DNA from: Acridotheres tristis
Taxonomy: Eukaryota; Chordata; Aves; Passeriformes; Sturnidae
Length of the DNA: 64,000 nucleotides
Direction of reading: 5' to 3'
Assembly: GCA_037013685.1 (NCBI GenBank)
Contig: CM072888.1
Location: forward strand, 7,235,034-7,299,033
The position numbers and the translations under genes are program-made. Positions 53,586-64,000 of this stretch are shown here, in pieces (within the stretch, counting starts at the first letter, position 1; every line of letters begins with the position of its first letter). The notes under the pieces were generated by a model. That model ran no database searches. It was not told where the DNA came from and saw only the letters and a program-made list of their open reading frames with translations.

Positions 53586-53780
53586 TGTTGTGATCCACTG
53601 ATTAAAATGATCAGAAATGGCTCTGCCTCAATTAGGGTACAAATGAGAGCACGTGCCAAAGTCAATAGCATGGGTTTTATTGAACAGGACATGAGAGAGA
53701 GAGACAGAATGAGAGAGAGAGAAAAATAGAAATGGAATAGAGGTGGGAGGAGAGAAAGAGAGTGTCAGAGGCAAATGAAG
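53586..53780 (-). mobile_element. Probable LTR 3' portion, minus orientation
   Basis: Read on the minus strand: a long CT-rich block (about 53780-53690), then cctgttcaataaaaccc with an aataaa signal (53681-53676), then about 90 bp ending gatcacaaca at 53586. A pyrimidine-rich block, polyadenylation signal, short R-U5 and ACA end fit a retroviral LTR. I cannot place the 5' edge; U3 may extend into 53781-54374. It stops about 175 bp upstream of the TATA box of the minus-strand gene and points the same way. Confidence 0.4.
53690..53765. repeat. GA-rich microsatellite
   Basis: Imperfect (GA)n with gagagagagaca and gagagagagaga blocks, interrupted by aaatagaaatgg. A long purine-only strand. Confidence 0.85.
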
Positions 53781-54374
53781 TAGAAAACCTCAGCACTCTG
53801 TGGATGCCAATGGAATCCTGCTCTCTGATGGAGAGCACCCACAGATCCCTTGGAGATGGATCCCAGTGGCATACTGTGGATTCTCTACACCTCTGTCTTC
53901 TTGGTGCTCAGGGTCCCCCACAAACACGGAGTTCAGGGGGTCCGTACACACTTGGGCCAGGGGGGAAGGCCCGGGTTCCTCCCCTGGCAGGGACAAGTCT
54001 GGCACAGCCATGGCAGCAGCCTCTGGCTCTGCTGCATCCCTTTGCATCAGGAGCAGTGCTGTGCTGCAAGGCCTCAGCAGTGAGTCTGGGCGGCGCTTTG
54101 GGACTCTTGGATGGATTCTGGCTCCTCCTCAGGTGTCCCTCACGACACTGTGCCGTGGATGTGGCCTTCCTGGTGTTGGGATTTTCCGGCTGAGCCAGTT
54201 TGTGTGAGGGAGGATGGGTGTTGACTGCCTGTGAGCAGAGGTTCCCCCACAGCCCTAGAGCTCTCGTCCTCCCTGGCTGGCTGTGGGCAGTGTGTGTGCA
54301 AAGGTGGCCTCAGCAGATGAGCCTGTGGGCTATGGCCTCCCCCAGCCCCAGCCTGGCCCCAGCTGATTTTCAGC
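53781..54374. other. GC-rich spacer between the LTR-like segment and repeat copy B
   Basis: Moderately GC-rich, with short frames on both strands (for example minus 54047-53790 and plus 53762-54193). None has a recognised domain, and different frames overlap fully. Some of it may be U3 or internal sequence of the LTR element. I cannot identify it further. Confidence 0.45.
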
Positions 54375-54636
54375 ACAGCTGCTGGCTTTGGCTTTCTTTG
54401 GATACATTCTCCTGCCTGAGTCTTGTGTCTTTGTCCCTAGAGCAGAGGCAATTGATCAATGGTGTCACCTTTATGGTACCTCAGGTGTTGTTAGGCTGCT
54501 CAAGTCCCGGACCAAAGCTGCAGTCAGGTGAAGGAGGGGTGGGCTGGGGTGGTCTGAGCCTCTTTATTCAGTTTAGGCAAAATGAGCAAATCTCCTTCCT
54601 GGCAGTGTTTAAGCCAATTTCCTGTAACGTTTCCAT
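54375..54636. repeat. Flanking direct repeat, copy B
   Basis: Same orientation as copy A at 50801-51062. The minus-strand aataaa is conserved at 54568-54563. In the ~95 bp shared minus-strand frame ending at 54524, all five differences from copy A change an amino acid (for example Arg/His, Met/Leu, Ala/Pro), which argues against a selected coding sequence. Confidence 0.85.
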
Positions 54637-57600
54637 CCAACACCCAGCAGCAAGTCTGTTTGTCTTTTGTCCCCCTCAGGAGGTGAACAGAGGTACCGGT
54701 TTGATACATGAATAGGATGGAGTGTGTTTTTTGAAACTGTAGAAATGAGATTAAATTTGCTTATGTGTATCAATTAATACAGGATCGTGCAATCTAGCTA
54801 CCACCTCGAACTCCTTCCAAATAATTTTTGTCTTTCTGAATACTGTCTTTCTCACCAGTATGATTTCCTCTTGAGGTGCAATGTTATTGATAGTGGTAAG
54901 CCAGACAAGAACACTTTTCTTTGGTCGATTTGTCCCACTTCAGCACTGAGCAATTCTGATTAGTGAAAGAAAAAACAATGCACCTGCAGGCAGTGCCTAG
55001 AGAATCCAAATAATGCTGTACCTTGCAGCATTATATGCCTTTTAATCACATATTATGGCTTAACACAGGACTGCAAAGTCATCAGCACAAGAGAAGTACA
55101 GACCTGAAGGCAACATTACAGAAATGACACATATCCAAGAGTTGATACATGGCACAATTTCTCCATGGGCCAGGAGTTGGGTCATAGGGTGAATCTATAT
55201 ACTGGGATGAGGGGGTGGTGAGGGAAGAAGAAAAACGCAGAGAATTCGTCAAGGCTACACAAGGAAAGATTAAGAAATTGAAGGCAAAGGAAGGAAGGAA
55301 AGGACAGAAATCAGAGGTTGTTAGAAATGACACACGGATTGAAATAAGGCTTTTAAAAGGACCAAGAAACATAGAAATAAAGGAGTGATGGTCATGTTAG
55401 GCAGGCACAGACACCCCCAGTTGCGTCCCCCCACATCTCTCACTCAAAAAAAAAAGGTGATAAGCCAGTTGTAAAACTAACATGAATTCTAGCCTGAAGT
55501 CTTCCCCAGCCTTTTAAATTGTTAAAATTATTTTTTATTAATTGACAAGAAGAAAGCAAAATCCTTTGGCACTCCTGTCTCCTTTTCTGTTCTCTGTGTG
55601 GGGTCCATTTTCACATTATCCAGATACTGTGTAAGAAAATGTGCTGGTCCAAGAGAGAAATGGCCCATGGCCCTTCAGTCCAGATATAGTCCATGTGGGT
55701 AGGGAGCTAGCAAGACATGAGCTGTAACAACCTTTGCAAAATCATTTGTGAAATGTGCTGCCTGCATTTTAAGCAGCAGGTCATCTTTGTTTCCGTTAAC
55801 AGAAGTACCTTTTGTGTACCTCAGTAGGAGCCATTCCACTTGTTTGACTGGATTTGTCTTCCTATAACTCCATCTCAACAGGTTAGACATCTGTCTGGGA
55901 ATTAATCCTGTGTTTTTGATTAAACATCACTGTTTGTCTATTCATCCTCATTCTTATTCTGTCCTGGTTTTAGAAGAGGAAAAACAAAACTCATGGCAGA
56001 GCCCACCCAAACCTTAGTGAACTCTAAAGAGACAATCTTTCATGTCACCTAGCAATGTAAATGAGTATTAGATGTAATAGTTATACTTAACTGTGTTGTT
56101 CAGCTCTTTACCTGTGAAAGTATATTGAAAAGGGCACGTGATAGCACTGTTGTCTCTTCTGTAATTAATTACCTGAGTGAAACAAACAAAAGGGTATGAC
56201 CCCTATTTAGACTATCCCAATTAGGGTATGACCCCTATTTGGACTATGAACATTCTCCAGGCTTAAAGAATTTGTGGGCCATATCATCTGAAGCAGTCTC
56301 ATTTTCCATACCCTCGTTATGGCCAGTGGAGCTGGGACAATTTACAAGGGTGGAAGATCTGACCTGATGTCAATGTGATAGATAAAATGATACTTTATTC
56401 TCATTATCCTCAGTGTCAGCACATATGGCACTTCTATGTGATACAATTCCCTTAACACACAGCAAATATTTACTCAGCTCTTCTTTTTGCTTGAGCTGGA
56501 CCATGGGTGACCAGCTGCCATCATCAATCAATTCATCAAGGGAAAGGTTTTAACCCTTACTTTATAAAAGCCCCTGATTGAATAGGTTTCTTCATGAGAG
56601 AGTGTCCAAATTCAACAGAATGATGATTCTTATGTCACTTGGAGTACTTGGCAGTAATATTTTACAGTCTCTTGGAAAACCACTGGTGCTATGAAGCCTG
56701 TTAAGAATTTCAGTTCATTTTGGAGGGAGGAACAGGGCTCCTTTATGGTATGGAGACTATGCTTTGGAATGTTAATATAGAAAGTCTGATTACTTTCATT
56801 TCTATTTGAATTAAATATCGAATGCCAAGTATACCAAGGTGCTGGATATGTAATATGAGATGTAAGATCCTCCATTCTGATGACAGTAACAAAGGCTGTT
56901 CTGAAATCCAGAAGTCTCAATGCCTTGAAAATTAATTCTCTCAGAGTTTTGTTTTATAAAATATATATAATTCAATGGCACTGGACGGCAAAACTACAGT
57001 GGCAAATTACAAGAGTTATGAAAAATTCACTTTGAAGCTAATATCAAGTCATCAAAAAAATTGAATACTCCTGACCCTTTCTCCAAAGTGTAAATTAGCA
57101 GCCTAATGGTAATATTCAAATGTAAGCTCCTTTTGATGAAAATAATATAGGAAAGTGCTTCCTACTGTGAATCATCCTAACATGAGAAATAGAATTTGGG
57201 TACTATGATCTCTGCAAAGGGCACAGCAAGCTGGCAAATATGGAAATAAAAGATGAAAGCAATTTTGTGCATCTCTTGCCAATGTTTTATTCCCTTTTTA
57301 GTTATTATATAAAATCCAAATATCTGAAAGCACTTTTCTGTGTTGCTATAAAAACAAATTACTTGCCTAACCAATTAAATGTTTTCATGCAAAAAACTGT
57401 AGTGATGAATGTAAATTACAGATAAAGTATGTAATATACTGACCATGCTTAAGAATATTTATTGTAAATATTGTGATCTATCAATAATAGGTGCTTTTAC
57501 TGAAGCATTAATATTTGCATAAAAAAGAAAAAAAGACAGTGATTTGAAATAGTATTATTACAAAATTGTAGTTACGTAAAATCTTTTCTTCCATAATTTT

Positions 57601-59060
57601 GTATGTTAGGAAAAGAGTGTTTAAGAATTCTTAAGCATAGAGAAAGCAGATTTTTTTTTGTTTGTCCACCCAACTAAGACCACTCAGGGCAAAGGTTGTA
57701 CAGCCTAAAATTTCTCAGTGCTGGAAAATCCCTTTTTTACTACTAAAAGCTTTATTGTATTATGCTAATTACTTTTGCTCTTTTAGTGATGGAAATTAGA
57801 CTACTTGTTGCCATATATGTTAATATCCTTAAGATTGTTTCTATGTATAAAGCAGAGAGCTGTGCCTTTCCCATCATTAATTTTGTTTGCTTTCTTCCAT
57901 TCACTTTTGGTGGATACATCTACTAAAATCTACTTTTCATCAAATGTTGACCCAGGTTGCTTTCCAAGATTGCTGATAAGAATGAAAAGAATTGCAATAA
58001 ACAAAAAATGGATATTCATGTTACATTTTTATCTTGACAGTTCCAAGGGAGAGGTGAGAGCATCCTGGCTGATTCATTTAATTACTTCTGCAGAATCTTT
58101 ATCTGACTTGAAAGCTTCCTCTCCTGAGGACAGATCTTTCCACCCACCTATCACTGATACTTAGAAGTACTCTTGAAATCAAGGATGTTCTGCTTTGGAC
58201 TGAAACACACTTAGTTTGTTATTGATAATAATTAATAAATAACTTTATATATGTCTATATAGAGTAAAATTGACTGCTAAAAATGAGAGTTTACAGTGAT
58301 CAATAGAATTTGTGTTGGTTGCTATTAAAATCTATTTGATAACTCTTTAAATCTTCCACATTGTTTAGTCCAGTATATTTTTCAGAGCAGCATATTTGGG
58401 TGCATGACTGTAATTAGCTGAAGGCTCTGATCCAGAATAAAAGCTGAGAATTTGGAGCCAAAAGACAAAAAAAAAAGCTTAGCTGAGAACGTGAACTCAG
58501 AGTCAACCTTAGACTTTGGTCACTGGCAAATGTGAGTAACCTAAGGTAGTTATGGAATTGAACTGATATTTCTCCTCTTCAGCTAATGTTCTTGCACTCA
58601 TGGTTGACATATTCCAGATAAAGTGCTTTGGTAGCCCAGCAATCACTAAGTTTGGTAGGATGTCTAAATTAAGTCTTTTTAATTACAGTTGAGAGCCACC
58701 CTCCAGAAAGCTCCAGGCTCTGTTCTGTGCAGATGATCTGTATGTATGCATGGGTGAGTAAGTGGTGTCTGTCTCCTTTATAACAGGGAGAAAAGTGCTT
58801 ATTATTAGTCAGACTGTATCTTGGATCTCTCTGAGTCACTACACTTCAATGCTGGCTAAGGTGCTTGTGCACAGATGTTGTGGGGTGTCATGAGCTGGTA
58901 TTGTAAGGTTCAGGGCACTGTGGATGCTTACACATTGATTTTCTGTACATTAAGGTTGTATGATTGGCTGCACTAGCAAAATTTCGTATAATTTAGTGAA
59001 TTGTGATGATAGAACCTTTTGACTTGGGTAAAGAATGGTGCTAAAAATGCCATTTGTTTA
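54637..59060. other. AT-rich gene-poor interval
   Basis: The base composition returns to the AT-rich background right after repeat copy B. Frames up to 119 codons (57805-58164 plus) have no recognised domain. A TGTCCTGGTTTT string at about 55961 recalls an ERVL LTR start but nothing downstream supports it. Confidence 0.6.
56191..56249. repeat. Tandem duplication of a 32 bp unit
   Basis: agggtatgacccctattt occurs at 56191 and again at 56223. The second unit is partial and matches with one difference up to gactat. It is a local duplication of unknown age. Confidence 0.85.
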
Positions 59061-59122
59061 AGAGTTGGACTTGATGATCCTTGTGGGTCCCTCCCAGCTC
59101 AGGAAATTCTGGGATTCTATGA
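59061..59122 (+). mobile_element. CR1 LINE 3'-terminal stub
   Basis: agagttggacttgatgatcc, then ttgtgggtccctcccagctc, then a closing gggattctatga. These are the last ~60 bp of a CR1 element in plus orientation. Confidence 0.85.
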
Positions 59123-62100
59123 GCAGTAAATACTGTGAATTGTGTTTCCTAGAGAGCTGTATAATCTAGCCTCACACGAAAAATAACTGTGTATTTTGTG
59201 TCATGTATTTTGTGTTGTCCATGTAAGAAGGCCAAGTCATAAGCAAACTTCGTAAGAGTACAGAGGGGTGAGAATGCCTGAAAAAAAGTATGAACAAAAT
59301 TTAGGTACAAATTTCAATTGATTAGTTAAAAAACAGGCATCTTGATGTACATCTGGCTGTCACTTGTAATGCTAGAATCATTCTACTTCTTTCTCTCTTA
59401 AAACAGCTTCTTTCACAAAATTGCCTCTTCAGTCTATAAAACCAATCTTCTATTTTTTGTTATTTAATCCAACTTCCCTTGGGACTTAAAGTTCATTTAT
59501 AAGTAAGGGACGTTTCTTACAAATGATAAACTTTGTCATGTACAGTGAGAATGTATCAGTCACAGGGTTTCAGAGAACAACTTCACCTCCACTATGGACA
59601 GGAGGGCAAACAGCAGAAAGAAGCATCCTTCTCTAAAACCTTTCCTGCATCAGCTCGTTTGGCATTATGATAATTAGATCATCTGTCTATATAGGCTCCA
59701 TATGGTGATTTTTCTGTGAATGTTTTCTTTACTTGAACACGGTGTATTACTCTGTTTACAGCTCCACATTGAAATTAACCTTGGAGACTGGGCTGAGTAG
59801 TAGAAAAGTATTTTATTACTCAGGGCAGGGGTGATGGAAATATGAGACATATTTTCTCTGATTCTGAAGAGTAGGAAACAAGTGACAGATAAATGAAGAC
59901 ATGCTCAGATCAGCTAAGAAAGTCTAGTATCAGAAAATCCTGGACAAGTTTGCCAATAGGGTTACCATGTTTTGTTTAAAAGTGCAAAAAATCAGAAAAA
60001 GTACCCCAGTTCTTTAGTCCACAGGCTGTAAAGTGTGCAAATCTTAGTTATGGCTCTGTACGAGCAGCCAGCTGGAACACTAAGGGCATGGTGTTTAAAT
60101 AAACTTAAATCCCTTAAAATAACAACATCTCACTGCAATTTCAGCAGAGAGCAGTTCAGTGAAATTGTTATTAATAGTCATCACCTTAAGAAATAACTAG
60201 AAGATAAAAAAAGAGGAATCTCCTTCATGTAACCCTAAGACAGTCCCAGTGTGGGTGAGTGAAAGTGTTCAGTGATGACTCAGAAGCCAGACTGGCTGGG
60301 CTGTTACACCTCAGGTCCACACTGGTGGCCGTGCTGCTTGCCCCATCAGGCACGAGGAGCCGCTGGCCCAGGGTGGAGCATCTTGAGCCTGGCTTTCACT
60401 GCGTGCCTGAGGCAGTGTCACAGTGCCAGGTCACGCCCAGCAGGTCCCTTTTTGTGATCAGGGGCTGATGAAAATCCTAGCCTGTTACTCACTTGCAAGG
60501 AAGCTGGCACCTTTTGGGACATCTGCCCCACTTTTGGAGGAGTAAATGGATTAAAAGACAGTGCAGGGTCTCTGCAAGTAACAAGCAATGATTTCATGGG
60601 TGATTGGTGGAGAGCCTTTAATGGGTGGGTTGTCTCTTTTAAGTATTTTTAAGACTTTGGGGCTGGCTTGCTGGATTAGATTATTATTTACTTATGTATT
60701 TCACCTTTGGAAAGATATTTTTATGCTTTTATTGCATGAGATATTCTGATATCTGCCCCAAAATATTTTGGATTATTTCAGACCACTGCTGTACTTGTCA
60801 ATGACAAAAATAAAATTGCTGCACTGTTTCTTTTTTTTTTAAAGAGTTTTAGAGCTGCAGTCTTCCATTTCATCTTTTCTATTGTCTCTCAATGTTAGGA
60901 ACTAATAATTCAGAGATATCTCTGCCTGAATTAGGATAAAAATAAGACCTGAAATTAACTCTTTTTTGCCATCTGTGTCTGTTGTGGTAGCTTATCTTGT
61001 GAGAACTTCCTCCTTTGTCAAAAGTTTAGAGCATCATTTTCATTTCTAGAGATGGGGATGTGCCAGTTTTTATATCATATTCAAATCAGTTCTGAGTTTG
61101 CACACAGTAATCTTTATGATCAAACAGGACCACCCTCCTGTCACTTGATTTTCAAACTAAAAAAAAAAATTAAAAAAATTAAGCAGTTTTCACTAGCATC
61201 ATCAATCCTCCCAAGAGGATAAAAATAAAAATAGTCAAAGCTAAATGCTACAACTATGATGTGTAATCCATGTAAATGATTTTTGTTATTTAAAAATGAA
61301 AAAGAAAAGCACTTGCGACTTCCTTCACTTTCCTTCATTGCTTAGTGTTACAAAGTAAAAAAGGGCTAGAAAGATAATGGTATTTCCTCATCTTCATAAC
61401 AAACTGCACTAGAATTTACTGGCACAGCAGGAAATTAAACAAATTTGGTTTGTTTTTTGTGGGTTTTTTTTCCAACCAGAGTATTGTGTTCCAGTTAAGA
61501 GATATTTGGAAATGTTCTGAAAATTCATTTTTGCTCCTTACAGAATTTGCTACTGAAGGCTTCGAAGACACTCGTGGAAACCTATCTGGATAAACAGGAG
61601 AATGTGTGCAACCCAAAGCTGGGACAAAGCATCTGGGCTTGAACAAGGTGATGAGAGGAAGTTCAGTGCTTACAGATACACTTCTGATACTCAAATTAAT
61701 TTCCACAGAGACTCAGCCTGGCCTTCTTGAAGGCAAACCATGCAAAATCCATCTCATTTCCATTTATATTTCCATTTTATATTTTATGTAGGCTGCAAGA
61801 AAGATGCAGTGCCATGCTTCATTTTTTAAATCATTTCCCTGTTCTACTACATGTCAATATTGCATACAAGTCCATCACTCACATTAGAGGCATGGTCTTG
61901 AGGAGACAGCTGGCAAGCTGGACTGTATTCCTACCTCACTGCTGAGGCACTTGGTAACTCTGGACATCTTCTAAACTTCTGTTTTCATCAGAATGCCTGC
62001 AGGCATCATGGAACACTAACAGGCCTATTATCAGGATCAGCTAATTCCTGTATGCCATAACTAACATGACTAACAGGACCAGGGCTTCAGGTTTAGCTTA

Positions 62101-62377
62101 TGTACATACAAAGCAAGCTTAATTTACAAATTAATCCACATGTATTCCTAATGGAGACTGGCAAATAGAGCCCTGCAGTCAGACAAATGCAAAAACAATA
62201 GGAAACTAGAATTATGTGTTTTTCCTATCCATAAATTTAATGACTTCCTCATATGGATTGCAGCAGCTCCACATTTTCCACTTATATCACCATTCATGCC
62301 TACAGCTTAAAGCAAAACAAGAATGATTACTTTAAAATGCAAGATTTTTATGATGTAAAATTAGGTTTTTATCTCAT
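59123..62377. other. AT-rich gene-poor interval
   Basis: No gene recognised. A short GC-richer patch at 60260-60470 has overlapping 60-70 codon frames without a domain and could be an unidentified old repeat. Confidence 0.55.
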
Positions 62378-62819
62378 TGTCCTGGTCCTGACTACGAATT
62401 AGTTAATTTTTGCAGTAGCTGGGATGGGACATGGCTGAGATCCAGAGGTTATTCTGAGCCACCTAATGCCATTCAATGGGAATGAGGGAAGGAGTTCCTT
62501 TGGCTCAGGGTAGCTAGCATGGAGATGGTTGGGCATTGTTGGGATCCTGTGCTATATTGTGCCTGTATAGCACTTGCAAGTGGATCACTCACCTCTCTTG
62601 TTTGCTTTTGCTATAAATGCTGTTACTGCTCTTATTTCATTGCTGTTTCCAGTAAATTGTTCTTATCTCAGTCTATGGCCTTTGTCTTTTGTGTCTCTTG
62701 TTCTTCTCTCCACCCTCCCAAAGGGGAGGAGGAGGGGGGTAAGTGATCAAGTGGTGCAAGGTTTGGAGTGGTTTCAGTGGGAAAACTAAATTGAAGAATA
62801 CCATTCTTAAACCACAACA
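62378..62819 (+). mobile_element. ERVL-type solo LTR
   Basis: The segment begins tgtcctgg with a following agttaattttt block and agtagctggga. It continues through a CT/TTA-rich middle to a ccagtaaattgttcttatctca block (about 62651-62671), a C-rich block and a G-rich block (62708-62742). It ends ttaaaccacaaca. These landmarks occur in this order in an abundant avian ERVL LTR. Length is about 442 bp with TG...CA ends. No retroviral genes adjoin it, so it is a solo LTR left by recombination. Flanking ctcat and tacat are only a partial match for a 5 bp target-site duplication. Confidence 0.8.
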
Positions 62820-63023
62820 TACATTAACTGTATAGAATATGGAAATGGTATAGCATTTTTGCTGGCAGAGCAAAATGCTCAGATTATATTTGCATTTAGT
62901 TCTTCTATTCTCCAGCAATGGCTGTAAGTACAAGGAGGGTGTTCACGTTTCTAAGCTCTTTAATGCCTTTATAATCATACTAGTAATAGTAGAGTTTACA
63001 TTTTAGATTCTGTAAAAATAAAG
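62820..63023. other. Short AT-rich spacer
   Basis: Nothing recognised between the LTR and the following CR1 fragment. Confidence 0.6.
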
Positions 63024-63162
63024 GGCTCCTCCCAGTTTTGTATTATCTGGGAACTGGTTTAAGCATCCCTTCCAGTCTTGTGACCAAGTGATTTATGAAG
63101 ATGTTGAAGAGCATTAGGCCTAGGATGGAGCCCTGCAGAACCCCACTACTGACAGGTCACCT
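63024..63162 (-). mobile_element. CR1 LINE fragment, antisense, reverse-transcriptase region
   Basis: On the minus strand 63150-63080 translates to a block of type SGVLQGSILGLMLFNIFIN, the CR1 reverse-transcriptase motif upstream of the catalytic aspartates. Sequence toward 63024 shows a corrupted continuation. Homology fades beyond 63162. Confidence 0.8.
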
Positions 63163-64000
63163 TAAATCTGATTTAAGGAAATTTTCATTTCTGCAGAGAA
63201 ATTCTGATGATTGTCAGTACACATGCCCTGTAGGTCAGTGTTATTTATTTAGTTTGTTTCTGTCCAGTATCTGTCCAATATCAAAGTGTTTTCTCACATC
63301 TCAAAAGCTACTATGTGACTTCATTTTTCATAAAGCCTCCTGCTCTCTGTTTCTGCTCTACTGATGTGAATTACTGATGTCCCACTCCCTGTGTTAGTTC
63401 TTTTTCTTGGTTGCTTTACAATTTGTGTATTTGCAGAGGAGCACAGTCCATGCAAAAATATGATATTCAGTGCATATTTCTTTCTGCACAGTGCTACAGC
63501 CTGTAGCATTACCTGATGTCTAAGCCCTAATACAAGACTAACTTGTAGGTGAGAAAAAAAGAAGAGTACCTAACAGAGTGTGTACATACTAGCAATCATC
63601 CAGTGTTTTTGCAGACACATAACCTCTGTCCCAACTATCAGCATGATGCCATGCACACACAGATCCATGCACACAATAAAGCAAAATTCTAGAATATGAA
63701 CAACTCTGACAACAGAAGATGGCGTGTTACTGGTGAAGACACGACCGTGAGTATCTCTGTGAAAATTACTTATATTGACCTCTCCAATGCCGTGAGTAAT
63801 TCCAAAACTCTTCCTGATGCTAAACAAATAGCTACAAGGCAAGCACCACTTGTGCCAAATATTCACTAGGTCTGGCATAATGACAGTGATGACAGAAACC
63901 ATTGCTTTTCATTGCTGTGTGCAACAATGCTATTTTAATATTTTGAAAAAGCAACAGTTGTACAGATGCATCATTAAATTGTTTCCTTTGGAACCATGCA
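63163..64000. other. AT-rich stretch to the window end
   Basis: No feature supported. A 110-codon minus-strand frame (63902-63570) has no recognisable domain. Confidence 0.55.

Noticed and set aside
53311..53598. N-terminal extension of the gene to a 344-codon frame
   Set aside because: The extension contains the TATA box and the X-box, so it lies upstream of the likely transcription start. The downstream ATG has a strong context.
50801..54636. Complete LTR retrotransposon bounded by copies A and B
   Set aside because: No TG...CA ends, primer-binding site, polypurine tract, gag or pol, and no target-site duplication seen.
55961..56340. Possible ERVL LTR starting TGTCCTGGTTTT
   Set aside because: Only the first dozen bases resemble an LTR start. 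The later landmarks (agtagctgg, ttcttatctca, aaccacaaca) are missing.
1..64000. tRNA, rRNA, CRISPR array, bacterial operon or phage module
   Set aside because: Nothing in the sequence resembles these. All signals are those of a bird nuclear genome.

Overview
The window looks like nuclear DNA of a bird, probably a neoavian and perhaps a songbird. The support is repeat content: several 5'-truncated CR1 LINE copies that keep the typical avian CR1 3' end, and two long-terminal-repeat segments resembling avian ERVL-class LTRs. There is no bacterial-type gene density, no operon, no CRISPR array, and no tRNA or rRNA that I could recognise. Family assignments rest on recognition by eye, not on a database search.

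Most of the window (about 1.3-50.8 kb and 54.7-64 kb) is AT-rich and gene-poor. Its open frames are short, start and stop at random and match nothing I know, so I annotate none of them as genes. These stretches hold scattered CR1 tails, LTRs, microsatellites, small tandem duplications, two clean hairpins, and a few homeodomain-site-rich stretches that could be conserved regulatory DNA. The interval could be intergenic or lie inside a very large intron; the sequence does not decide between these.

The exception is a GC-rich, partly CpG-rich island of about 3.8 kb at 50.80-54.64 kb. It is bounded by two direct copies of a ~260 bp sequence offset by exactly 3,574 bp; I count about 10 mismatches over the best ~230 bp. 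Inside it, on the minus strand, lies the only convincing gene: an intronless 248-codon frame (53310 to 52564) encoding an acidic protein with five tryptophan-acidic motifs and a short arginine/cysteine-rich tail. Upstream are a TATA box, a perfect match to the RFX X-box consensus and a CRE half-site. Downstream come a CpG-dense 3' region, an A-rich tract, and a pyrimidine-rich microsatellite/minisatellite. A probable LTR end with its polyadenylation signal sits upstream of the promoter.

I read the island as a mobile or duplicated gene unit placed in an AT-rich host region. The promoter elements suggest, without proving, expression in male germ cells or ciliated cells. This unit is the best candidate for something undescribed here.
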